This document shows, piece by piece, positions 44,501-55,059 of a stretch of DNA of 64,000 bases. The position numbers and the translations under genes were made by a program. Location of the stretch: contig CM061223.1 in NCBI GenBank assembly GCA_030844895.1, forward strand, positions 4,340,001 through 4,404,000, in the 5' to 3' direction. Source of the stretch: Ambrosia x helenae (taxonomy: Eukaryota > Streptophyta > Magnoliopsida > Asterales > Asteraceae). Numbering within the stretch: position 1 is the stretch's first letter; each line of letters begins with the position of its first letter. The notes below the pieces were generated by a model. It saw only the letters and a list, made by a program, of their open reading frames with translations, made no database searches and was not told the DNA's origin.

Positions 44501-45192
44501 ATACTATTATTAGCGACCTACCAACTGAGCTACAACCGAATGACACAAGTGTACTTTATTGTGCCGAATACGCAATTTCAGCCATAGACATGTTGCATCT
44601 CCAACGGATAGCATTGAAGATGACCAACTAGTTTCTTTTACATGTAAAAATATTTTTTAATAAAATCTTAGTTATATCTCAAACTGATTCAAAAATTATT
44701 TTTTTTACATTTTAAATATTTGCTTCGTAATAACAATTATACTCTAGTTTTTAAATATTAGAAGAAAAAAATAACTCTTCAATGGTTCCATCATATAGTA
44801 TTTGGTTCGTCACAGCTAATGAACCATATAATAGATTCGATAACTCTTTTAAATATTAGCAAAGAAAAAAAAAAAAAAAAACCCTCTTCAATGGTGCCAT
44901 CATATGGTATATGGATCGTTTAACAATGAACTATTAAAACAACCTATAAATTTTTTTAAACGATAAATAAGGATCATTAGACTATAATCGTGTTATCACT
45001 TATCAACGAAACCATCCGAGCATATCCATCTTTACCGACGAAACTATAAAACTTCCTATTATTTTATTATATATACAAAGTTAAAACACATAGTTTTAAT
45101 ATTATTTAAAATTAAAATACGGAACATAAAAAATACGTTTTTATTTGAAAGAAAATAAAAGGTTCAATGATGAATGATGATGTAGTGAGTAA
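44501..45192. other. AT-rich interval, no gene seen
   Basis: Two related stretches near 44770-44830 and 44880-44945 (CTTCAATGGT..CCATCATAT words) suggest an old local duplication. Nothing else recognised. Confidence 0.4.
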
Positions 45193-45538
45193 GACTATCA
45201 GGAGTGGGGGCGGGGGAGGGGCGGGAAGGGGGGGGGGGGGGGGGGGGGGGAACACCGCCGCCGGGTAGGGCGGGAAGGGTGGCGTGGGGCGGAGGGCGGG
45301 AGGGGATCCACTGGCGTGGGGCTTGGGGTGGGGGTGAGGTGGCAGCGATCTATTGGTCAGTTTTTTTTTTTTTTTAACTTTAACACAATATAATATTATT
45401 TCCTTCCCCCCCTCTTCCCCCCCTTCCACTCCCCACAATTATTTTTCCCCCCACAAGGGTCCCACAAGTGCCACATGGCGCTTCATCCACCTCTTTCCCG
45501 CCCCCCCCCCCCCCCCCCCCCACCCACTCCTTATAGTC
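45193..45538. mobile_element. PIF/Tourist-like MITE (family C), copy 3
   Basis: Ends GACTATCAGGAGTGGG and CCCACTCCTTATAGTC inverted, TAA on both sides (45190-45192 and 45539-45541). 346 bp, with G23 (45228-45250) and C21 (45501-45521) runs near the two ends that are themselves complementary. Confidence 0.85.
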
Positions 45539-45659
45539 TAAAAGTGTAAAATGCATTAACACTTTGGTATCCATTTTAGTGAATCAAAACTGGTCCCAGT
45601 TTCCCACGTGTCATGAGATTAACCCATGGGTCTGAGTGCTTCTGGTTCCAGACTTTCAT

Positions 45660-46328
45660 CCTCGGTGTTCAAAATCGGATAATCCGAATTTCGGATAGTC
45701 AATATTGAGATCCGAATCCGAATCCGAAATTCGGATATCCGAAATTTCGGATTCGGATTCGGATCATCCAACGGATAATCCGAAACTTAAAAAAAATTAA
45801 AAAAATAATAAAAAATAATAAAAAAACTATAAAAATCGTTCTCCTTTATGCCTAAAACGTGAACCTATTAAAAAAACAAAAATCGAAGTTAGAAAACCGA
45901 AATTTGAACAACAAATATATATAAAAAAAAACTTATTATTTTGATGGAAGGGGGCTGTGGAGGTCGGATACGAGGTGGACGGGGGCTGTTATAGAGGAGA
46001 GAAGAGGGAGCAACAGCTATGGATTAGAGGAGTATGGACTTAGAGTTAGAAGGATTAAGGATTTAGGATTGTGTATTGTGTTATGTAGTGTATATAATAT
46101 TATATATCTATATATCTATATATATATATATATATTTAATATTCGGATTCGGATAATCCGATTATCCGAAAATTTTCAAAATCAGGATCCGAATCCGAAT
46201 CCGAAATTTCGGATAATCCGATTTTCGGATATCCGAAAATCGGATTATCCAAAATTTCGGATAATTCGGATTCAGATTTTCGGATTTTTCGGATTCGAAT
46301 TTTGGATTATCCGATTTTGAACAGCCCT
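45660..46328. mobile_element. Foldback element rich in TCGGAT/ATCCGAA words
   Basis: The left end TTCAAAATCGGATAATCCGA and right end TCGGATTATCC..GATTTTGAA are inverted, and both flanking zones consist of many ATCCGAAT/ATTCGGAT words. The centre (about 45790-46130) is AT-rich with a (TA)n run. A family is not assignable and no clear target duplication was found. Confidence 0.6.
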
Positions 46329-46784
46329 AATGGTACTTGCTTACCATAGGCCCCACCAAACTCAAACAAAATGCCAATTGGGTGATGGTTTTGCATACTG
46401 TACAAGTCATTGATGAAGGGTCTTGTTTTAGTATGTGTGTGAAGGTGGGAGTTCAACTCCATTGGGAGTATTATTGGAAATTACTTGTTGGCTATTCTTC
46501 ACTACAATCCACTTTTCATTATTACCCTTTAAACTATTTATTGTGGCCTGAGGGCGACCATCCGCAACCATAAATTAGTATACGTGGATAGGTGACACCA
46601 TAACACCCTTCCTTCATTGGTTTTGCGAGCCAGCCAAAGCTACCACACTCGCGTGTGATAGCGGGTCAAATATGACCGTTGGCTGACGACCATTGGTGGC
46701 CGGCTGCCTATTTTTGGCAATAAAAAATTTTGCAATCCTCACACCAAACAAAACATAAAAAAAATTTCTATCACTCACTACAAA

Positions 46785-48108
46785 ATGGCTTTGCAATGGA
46801 ATGATTTTTCTTCGTCCGACTCGTTCGAAGAAGACAAGTTGTTTATGGAAGTGGGTAAGATAACGATTGAATGGCTGATAGTCCGGTCTCGAAGACGAAA
46901 GACTCCGGTGCTAACGAGACAACCGACGCTTGACCGTGATAGAGAGGGAGCAAACGATACTTTTTATCGACACTACTTCAGCCCGGATCCCGTGTATACT
47001 GAAGATCATTTTAGGCGACGCTTTCGAATGAGTAGACAATTATTCATGCGCTTATCAAATGATTTGTCGGAGCGTTATCATTTTTTCCAACAAAGAGAAG
47101 ACACAAGGGGCCGACTAGGGTTCACCTCCGTACAAAAATGTACAGCCGCTATTCAGAATCTAGCCTACGGGCTTGCATAGGACGCAATGGACGAGTATAT
47201 TGCGATGTACAAAAAAGTTGCGCGCGACTCTCTTCATTATTTTTGTCAAGGTATATCTCTATACATAGTTTACTCGCATATTTTTTACACTTTTATTATC
47301 AAATGTCGTTTTAAAATATGTATATATATATATATATATATATTTTTGCGTAGGGATCATATCTATTTACTCACGACGGTATTTGTGTAAACCAACCATG
47401 TATGATATTCAACGCATATACGAGGTTCATGGTGAAAAACATGGGTTTCCCGACATGCTTGGTAGTCTAGATTGTACGCATGTTGGTTGGGTTATGTGTC
47501 CTACGACATGGCGAGGTCAGTTTCATCGGGGTGATCATTCTGGACCAAGTATCAAACTTGAAGCGGTGGCTTCGCATGATCTTTGGTTTTGGCATGCTTT
47601 TTTCAGAGTTGCCGGGTCAAATAACGACCTAAATGTTATCGACCAATCACCTATATTCGATAACATTATCGACGGGGTTGAGCCGCCCCAATCGTTTTAC
47701 GCTAACAATGTAAATTTCAAGTACGGCTACTATTTGGTTGATGGTATTTACAATGAATGGGCGACACTTGTTCAAGCTTTCTCGTCACAACTTGAAGACA
47801 AATGAGAGTACTTTACAAAGAAACAAGAGTCGGCAAGAAAAGAAATTGAAAGAGCGTTTGACGTTCTTAAAACAAGATTTGCGTTGATTGCCAACCCAAT
47901 AAGGTTTTGGACACGAGAGAGGATCATGAACGTCGTCTATACTTGTATTATTCTACATAACATGATATTGGAGGACCGAGGCTTGGCGATATGTCAAAAT
48001 TACCAAGGTGATATCCCAAGTGCCGAATCGACAATCGATAATAACCAAAGACTCGATAAGATAAGGAATCTCAAGAACCGTGAGATACACGGAAACCTCC
48101 GCCATTAA
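46785..48108 (+). pseudogene. PIF/Harbinger transposase (HARBI1/ALP1-like), two stops
   Basis: Start MALQWNDFSSSDSF at 46785. N-terminal DHFRRRFRMSRQLFMRL and FTSVQKCTAAIQNLAYG are typical of the family. The intron 47251-47353 is GT-AG and joins FCQG to IISIYSRRYLCKPT in phase. The catalytic DDE acids are all visible: LGSLDCTHVGW, DGIYNEW and KEIERAFDVLK. HNMILE and a C-terminal NLKNREIH follow to stop 48106-48108. Two in-frame stops disable it, TAG 47178-47180 and TGA 47803-47805, with no frameshift. Active relatives excise and insert PIF elements at TTA/TAA sites together with a Myb-like partner, which I do not see here. Element ends were not resolved (roughly 46560-48420). Confidence 0.9.
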
Positions 48109-48439
48109 TTAGTCGAGCATTTGTGGGCTAGACGCCCCGATGATCTTGTATTAGATTAGTTTTTAGTTTTTTAATAGTTTATTGTAAACATTAATCTAGT
48201 TTTTAGTTAACTTTATTTTTGTTTTAATAATTTTGACAAATTTAGAAAGGATAAAAAAAATAAAAAAATAAAAATTAACTAGATAAAGCTGTTGCTCACC
48301 TCTAGCCTCAACAGCATCAGGTGAGTGAGCAGAAGCTTTATCACCTTGCCAACTGGGCGCTGACATGGCGCAATATGAGAAGATAAAACTTGTGGTCACC
48401 TCTAGCCACAACGAATAGTCTTACAAACATTGCTTTTAT

Positions 48440-48640
48440 GATTTTTATTGTTTTTTTTTTTTTTGTTAATGAAGATTTTCATTAATAAACAGACAAATTT
48501 TATGTTAGGATGGCAGGTTGACTGGCAACAATTTACACTGTCACCCCTCTGCTGAATTATAAAATTTAACGTACTAAAAATAAATCATTGCTCCCGGGGA
48601 TCAAAATGTTACTATGATCGACCCTTTGGCAAGGTGAGAA
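48440..48640 (-). mobile_element. Possible 3' end of a LINE (minus strand)
   Basis: A T15 run at about 48453-48467 would be a poly(A) tail on the minus strand, preceded there by ATTAATGAAAATCTTCATTA. No protein homology supports it. Confidence 0.3.
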
Positions 48641-49310
48641 CACATGTATGCTAGGAAATGTGTTAATATAAAATATGTTAATATAAAATCCTATTATCCT
48701 TAGATCCTACCATAGCTCTCTTAGGAGTAAGATTACGGGTTACATTTGTTATTAAATCAATGAATATGAACAAGATTTTATATTAACATATTTAAAAGAA
48801 AAGAACAAATTCATCTAAGGTTCCGAGACGTATCTAAAACAGATCTATACACTTTCCTAAAAGTCCATAACTTCTAAAGTCTGTAACTTTAAATCGACAT
48901 CCCAAAGAATTCACATCCCCGGAGAGTTGTAGGTCTACAAATCTTGCCAAGTCCGCTAATCTCATGTTAATTTGGGTATGTCTCTACTCCTCATTCCTCA
49001 ACTGTGAGAGTCCCCACGATTCTCACTACAGTCAACATCTATCCCCTATTTGCATCAGATAAGAGCAAAGAGAGAATAAAAAGTATCACCAACCCTTTTG
49101 AAAGTAATTATTCACTCCCCTAAAAGATCTATATGCGAAAACAACACTAAGGCATAACTAAGTCTAAAACAAACATAAGTATAAGGAAATCCAATACCCA
49201 GTGACATATCTAAGACTAATTTATAAACTCCTCTAAAATCCATAACTTTAATTTGACACCTCCAATAACTCATTACTCATGTTCCTAATTAGGCTAAAGG
49301 GTGTGAGGAC
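48641..49310. other. Intergenic, no gene recognised
   Basis: AT-rich. TCTAAGACT/ACTTTAA..GACA phrases recur at 48830-48900 and 49200-49260, suggesting an old degenerate duplication. Confidence 0.4.
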
Positions 49311-49500
49311 GCGAGGAAGGAAGATGGGGGTGGGGGCGGTGGTTGAGACGGGGACGGGGGTGAGAGATGGTGGTGGTGGCGAAAGGTGATTGGTGCTTTA
49401 AGGTGATTGGTCCGTCCGTTGCGTTATGAGGGAGACGGGGGTGGGGGCGATGGATGGGACGATGGAGACGGGGGAGACGGTGGGACGGGGGGGTTGCCCT
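49311..49500. repeat. G-rich imperfect repeat (GGGGACGG-like)
   Basis: Runs of GGGGGTGGGGGC, GACGGGGACGGGGG and GACGATGGAGACGGGGG over about 190 bp, strongly purine-biased on the plus strand. The open frame through it is low-complexity Gly/Asp. Confidence 0.6.
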
Positions 49501-50189
49501 GTCTGCACACCGGATGGCCTTATGTCTCGAAGAGGTGCATATTATATAATAACAAAACCTCTATTTACCATATAAATAGATATCTCGGAATGTGTAATTA
49601 ATAATTAATACAGCTTAATCTTATTTTTTTAACGACGTCAACTATATATAAATATAGAAGCCATTAAAAAACTACGGCAAAACAACAATAACAAAACAAA
49701 TTATTACAACAAATTCTACCCCATTTAGCCCAATAAAAATTCAGCCCTGACCCCCTATGTTTTACCCACATAAGGGTAGATGGGATGGTCATCATCACAT
49801 CACACTCATCACACTATCACACAAAATCATCTTGTGTCATCTCATTTCATCATATTTCATTACTAAACCAATGTGGTGGTGTTCACAATTATCACTAAAA
49901 CCATCACACCCAATCACCTTATGACATCTCATTCCATCACACCCATTATTACTATTTTTTAATAATAAAAACAAAGAGAGAGGGTTTTGGTGGGGACCCC
50001 ATGGGACTGCTTTTTCTCCTGATTTATAATAAGACAAAAGAGAGAGAGTGTGTGTGGGTTTGGATGGACCACCATTCTTTTACTTCGTGATGTATATCAC
50101 GGTTTTTCATTGTCACGCCCGCGATAAATTTGATGGGGCGGTGTTCGTAATGGTCACGGCCATCACGGACCACCCCGTCCCCCCTAAAC
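49501..50189. other. No gene recognised
   Basis: Includes ATCACACTCATCACAC-type low-complexity sequence at 49795-49960 and a GA-rich stretch at 50036-50055. Confidence 0.4.
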
Positions 50190-51060
50190 GAATCCACTTT
50201 GATGCATCCCACTAGCTTCATAATTGGCATCGACTTCCCGTTGAACTCCTTGTCGTTTCAAGCAAGCCAAAGTCTCCAAAGGTGGCACGAACCACCATGT
50301 GTACAACTTTTCACCACCTCTTAAAACCATTCTGCCCAGCCAAAAAACCGAGTGTTTGATCAACTAAGTTCGTATGGCATAAGGTAAATAACTTGACCCA
50401 TCTGAAAATATGCCACCAGATTATTCTACTCAAATGGCAGGAGGCAAAAATATGGTTAACATGTCTCTTCCATCATCCCATATCTGCTACGAATCTCGCT
50501 TGAAATCTGGATGCCCCTCTTTTAAAGAGCATCTTTAGAAGCAACTTTCCACATGCCATAAGAGATAATTAGCTATGAGCGGTGCCCAAGAGTTGACCCG
50601 TGTTGCTGTATACCACAGCCCTGGATACAATCTCGCGGGTCACTGTATACCGCAGCCTGGTTACGATCTCATAGCATAGCCATTTGGTACCCAAACTCAT
50701 TTACCCACTTTTAACTCTTTAACCCCGCGAAACTTGACTTGTTGAAGCATGTTCATCAGCAAACCCACCTGATCCAACAAATCCTTCAACAGACCAATCA
50801 TCTTTCCAAAATAATGTGTTGCTGCCATCACCCACAGCAACATTGAGCTTATCTTTGATCCTATGTCTTTCCACCATCCCGACACGGAATTTTAACCCGG
50901 GATAAGCTTTTCACCACATTTGGGATCATCAATAGAAGACGCCACACGAGCCCAAAGTTGATCCGATTCGTTCTTAAACCTCCACCGCCAGTTATCTTCT
51001 CCTAACGGACCCACTTCATTGCTTTGGTTTGATACAGCATAATCATTAAGGGCAGAATGA
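50190..51060 (-). pseudogene. L1-type LINE fragment (end of RT region and zf-RVT)
   Basis: Minus-strand reading from right to left: WRWRFKNESDQLWARVASSI, then, after a stop and a frameshift, VGDGSNTLFWKDDW (the typical block after the RT domain), and finally LWRLWLA and NDKEFNGKSMPIMKL, like the end of the zf-RVT region. Frame is interrupted several times. The polymerase core is missing, as in 5'-truncated LINE copies. Confidence 0.75.
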
Positions 51061-51780
51061 GTAATGAAATCTGAACTTAGACATTTTACAATGAAGAACT
51101 ACATGGTAAACCCTATGATATAAAAAAGCAGACAACTAGCTATGAAGAACTACATGGCTAAAGTCTTATTTGAATTATCTGTTAGTATTGGTAATCAGAT
51201 TTGAGACATGTCTTCTATTGTTTTTGATAATTATCGTTTAGTATTATAGTTTTAGTATGATTAGAATAACCCGTCTATATAAACCCTTGTTTTCTATGCT
51301 TTTAATTACTCATTAATAAAAGGTTTTAGTTTCCTTTATGTTTATTGTTTAACGTCAGCACCCCGGTTACAAACTAAACGGGCAAAGCACAAATGAACCA
51401 ACAAGTTTTGAGCAATAAACAGGTCCAAAAGACAATGCATGACTCCTCCATTCGTAGCCGACCAGTTGGGATCACGACGACAGGTTGACTGGCCAAAAGT
51501 GCTGGTTCGTCTTTCGAAACATTATAAGAAGTCACACTAGTAATGTTTAATAACGAAGTAACTAACATTATTGACCTCTACATAGTTGCAGAACCAACAA
51601 AACCATAAAAGATAACTCGGTTAAAGAAAAAAGCACAATGGAATTTTCGAAAGAAGATTGGGTGAATCAAAACTTGCAAACTTGGACATGAAAACAACCT
51701 AATAATGGCTAGCATTATGTTTTATTCATATGTGAAAACAAAGGCTGAGAAAAAACTATGTATTGGTATAAAACTACACG
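51061..51780. other. No gene recognised
   Basis: AT-rich. An open frame at 51374-51568 (minus) has no recognisable relative. No element ends seen. Confidence 0.4.
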
Positions 51781-51785
51781 TAATG

Positions 51786-51910
51786 CTACTCACTTTCGGT
51801 ATCACTTTCTTCCAAAGTAATGTGGTTTAAATTCCTTTCAAGAGGAGGAAGTCCATCGTCGGAATCATCATCTGATCCTTCATCTTCACTATGGCATGCT
51901 TCTTTTGTCT
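51786..51910 (-). CDS. Possible last exon of an unidentified gene
   Basis: On the minus strand a good acceptor (CTTTTCTTTTACAG) precedes 125 nt that encode an acidic tail beginning TKEACHSEDEGSDDDSDDG, then LPPLERNLNHI and ending ESDTESE before TAG at 51786-51788. The composition differs from the surrounding AT-rich DNA and looks like selected coding sequence. I do not recognise the protein. It may belong with the coding-like segment 53190-53460 on the same strand. Confidence 0.35.
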
Positions 51911-52506
51911 CTGTAAAAGAAAAGTACGAAAAATCAGTATTTGACTATTTGTAGGGAAATGACAATAAAGATGGTGGCAGAAAAGTTATTGGTATTTTCT
52001 TCTTTGGACCTTGCCTGCTCTGCAACACACATATACATATACGTACGTGTACATATAGGAGGAGGTTCATATGATAAACGTTAAATAAATAGGAACTAAA
52101 TGAACCACTTTTTAGCAATTGGATAATATTTCAAAAATGGTTGAAATCTCCCTTTCTTGTGTTTCTTCCACTTCATGAACCTACTTTTGCCCATAAGACA
52201 AAATGGTGGTTCCTTTAGTTCCTAATTATATAGGGGTAAGTTCAATACAAATCAGTTTAAGTAGAGAACTCTAATAACCACATAAGCAGTTGTACATAGC
52301 GCATGGAAAATAATCACATGTAGTGGGAGAGAGAAAGAGAGGCGAAACCGTGTTATGTATCCCATTTGAAACAATAGGTATAAGTGGTGGTTGTTCTTGC
52401 GGTTCTCTACTTATAATTGATTTTGTACTGAACATCCATCCATATGTGTGTTTGTATTATATGTTATATACATATGGTAAATCTGAACATTTTTTTCCCG
52501 CCAAAT

Positions 52507-53102
52507 CACTACTAGAAAAATGACATTTTGCTACAAAATTTTCTTACGGAAAAAAATTTGTCACAAATTTTAACAAAGTTGCTACTCATTTGTGACGAAA
52601 AAAAAAAACTACAATTTTTTTAGTAAATTTGTGACACAATATATCTACAAATTCTTAGGAAATTGCGTAGGAAATGCGTCACAAATTTCCTACACCATGT
52701 TTTCGTCACAAATGCGTTTAAAATTGTGTTACAAATGTGTAGTAATAGGTTTGCGACAAGGGTTTTTCTAACATCAAGGTTTTGTTGAAAATGCGTCACA
52801 AATATTTCATTTTCTTGATTTGTGACGCATTTTCAACAAAACCTTGATGTTAGAAAAACCCTCGTCGCAAACCAATTACTACACATTTGTAACACAAATT
52901 TCAACGCATTTGTGACAAAAACATGGTGTAGGAAATTTGTGACGCATTTCCTACGTAATTTCCTAAGAAATATTGTGTCACAAATTTGCTAAAAAATTAT
53001 AGATTTTTTTTCGTCACAAATGAGTAGCAACTTTGTTAAGATTTGTGACGCATTTTTTTCCGTAAGAAAATTTTGTAGCAAAATGCCAATTTTCTAGTAG
53101 TG
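52507..53102. mobile_element. CACTA-type foldback MITE
   Basis: Ends CACTACTAGAAAAATG and TTTTCTAGTAGTG, 3-bp duplication AAT (52504-52506 and 53103-53105). Almost the whole 596 bp is one inverted repeat (arms near 290 bp, turn near 52805-52815) with TTTGTGACG words. The CACTA start and 3-bp duplication identify the superfamily. No transposase. Confidence 0.93.
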
Positions 53103-53189
53103 AATCCCAACACAAAAACGACATTAATTAATTTAAAGGAGTGTAAGACATGATTAAGAAAACACTACGGTCTATGCGCACACAACATC

Positions 53190-53460
53190 GCACCATTTGT
53201 ATATGAGATTCTTTAACGTAGGGGGTTAAAATACGACGTCCAATTACGCTGCTACAAAAATTCCTGCCAAGAGTCATACCAGGAAAGTTGTCTAAAAATG
53301 GTGAGCTGTTGATGTCTGGTTGGCCATGGCCAAAGATATCAGGACAAGCGGATATAAAACCGCCAAACACCTCCAGCTTATCACCGCCAGTTGTGTCGTT
53401 GCTCCCTTGATTAAAAGACCTCAGATGGCTGGAGATAGGGCAGTGGTAGAACTTGTGTGG
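53190..53460 (-). CDS. Coding-like segment of an unidentified gene
   Basis: Minus-strand frame reads FYHCPISSHLRSFNQGSND, DKLEVFGGFISACPDIFG and DINSSPFLDNFPGM without stops. Composition is balanced and not repeat-like. A possible start ATG (MAEDSKQAIH) lies upstream at about 53504 in another frame. No family recognised. Lies on the same strand as 51786-51910 with the CACTA MITE between them, as if in an intron. Confidence 0.3.
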
Positions 53461-53509
53461 TAAAAAACGGAATGTATTGCCTGTTTAGAGTCCTCCGCCA
53501 TGAAGAGAA

Positions 53510-54000
53510 AGATATCCAATAAATCTCCTAGGTCAATTCATTAGAAAATAAGTAGGATGTTACTAAAATAAACACAATGATGTCAAAAATAAACCAAAAT
53601 AATCACGACATAAGCATATAAACCCAATGACACAAGCGTTTATACCAAAATAAACACGACATAAGCATTCATCAACTTTATGATATTCACATTTATTTCA
53701 TACTTTTCCTGTTTATTGATTTAACTTCGTAATATCATACAAATGCAAGTTTATATAAATGAACAAAACCTTTGTCAACTGATATTTTTATTTTAGTCTT
53801 TAGTATAAGAATATTATTACATAATAGTTGCCAATTGTTGTTTCACCATTAAACCTAACTTCTTCCTTAATATGCCCATACACGGGCAAAAAAGCTGATT
53901 ACTTATTTAAAAAAATAGCATTTTGAACTAGTAGTGTTTCGGGTCATCCCAAATTTTACCAAAACATGCCCATCTTGAACAGTCCCCAACCCACAACTTC
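53510..54000. other. AT-rich interval, no gene seen
   Basis: No coding frame or element ends recognised. Confidence 0.4.
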
Positions 54001-54003
54001 TAA

Positions 54004-54375
54004 TGGGCTTGCTTTTAAAAAGCGAGAGGCTCACAAAAGTTGACGAGGTCTAAAATTGAGGCGTGAAGCGCAAAAGCGGTGGCCTTTTCGTTTTGAGGCA
54101 CAAGATAATTATATTATTTTTTTGTATCCCATAGATTTTTATTTTCCATACCCAAAATATAGTTATAAAAAGGTTTTTATATAATTTTACCTACATGTAC
54201 ACGCTAAGAAACCAAAGGTAATGTATCTACATAAAAACATCACAAGTACATGAGGCGCACGCCTCAGGCCAAAAACCCTAAAATGTGCGCCTTTTGGGCG
54301 TTTCTTGTATTTAGCTTAGGCAGTGAGCAAAAAAGCCCAAAACCTGCGCCTCGCGTCTCTGCGCGCTTATTGCAT
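54004..54375. repeat. Dispersed repeat with GAGGCGCACGCCTCAGG words
   Basis: GAGGCG/CGCCTC words occur in both orientations at the two ends (54060-54110 and 54250-54365), around an AT-rich middle. This looks like a degraded inverted-repeat element. Ends not defined. Confidence 0.35.
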
Positions 54376-55006
54376 TTTGAAGTATATTATCATGTTATTG
54401 CATTTTGTCATATCACAAGGAACAATGTTATTGTTTTAAACGGAAAATCTGATTAGAGGGCAAAATAATCCGTTTTCATTATTGAATATAAGAGAAGATA
54501 TATTCAAAACCAATTATCGTGTTTTAAAGTCGAATAATCTATATTCAAATGCACTCCCAAACACCCACTAAGTAGGCCGTTTCTTCCCAATGATTCTATT
54601 GTAACCGACATTTGAGGCCAAGAAGTGGGCCCTTTCTTCCCCATGATTTTATTGTAACCGACATTTGAGGACCAAAAGTGGGCCCTTTCTTCCCCATGAT
54701 TCTATTGAATGCTTCAAAAGATGACTGCAGAACAATTTTGTGAAGAGATGCAGAATGAATCAGTTAAGACACAAATCACAATTAAGGCACATAGCAATGA
54801 TAGATAATATCGTTTATCTAGAAAACAACATCAAGGTAATAATAGCTTACTTATTAAACCTAAAAAGTATTCATCAAGATTGACAGAACACTGAAGTCCA
54901 GTTCATAATCGAAGCATACCGTCCCAATTCAACATACAAAAAACAATCACCTTCTTCTTTCTCCCTGCCCCTGCTTGAACTTCACAGTTTTGAGCCCTGG
55001 TTAGGG

Positions 55007-55007
55007 T

Positions 55008-55042
<35 letters not shown>
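55007..55042. repeat. (GT)n(GA)n microsatellite
   Basis: GTGTGTGTGTGTGT followed by GAGAGAGAGAGAGAGAGA, just before the Copia pseudogene. Confidence 0.95.
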
Positions 55043-55059
55043 AACAGGATACGAAGATA

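Noticed and set aside
44500..44555. Minus-strand GTAGCTCAGTTGGTAGG, like a tRNA A box
   Set aside because: No anticodon arm or B box follows at the right distance, so no tRNA gene is supported.
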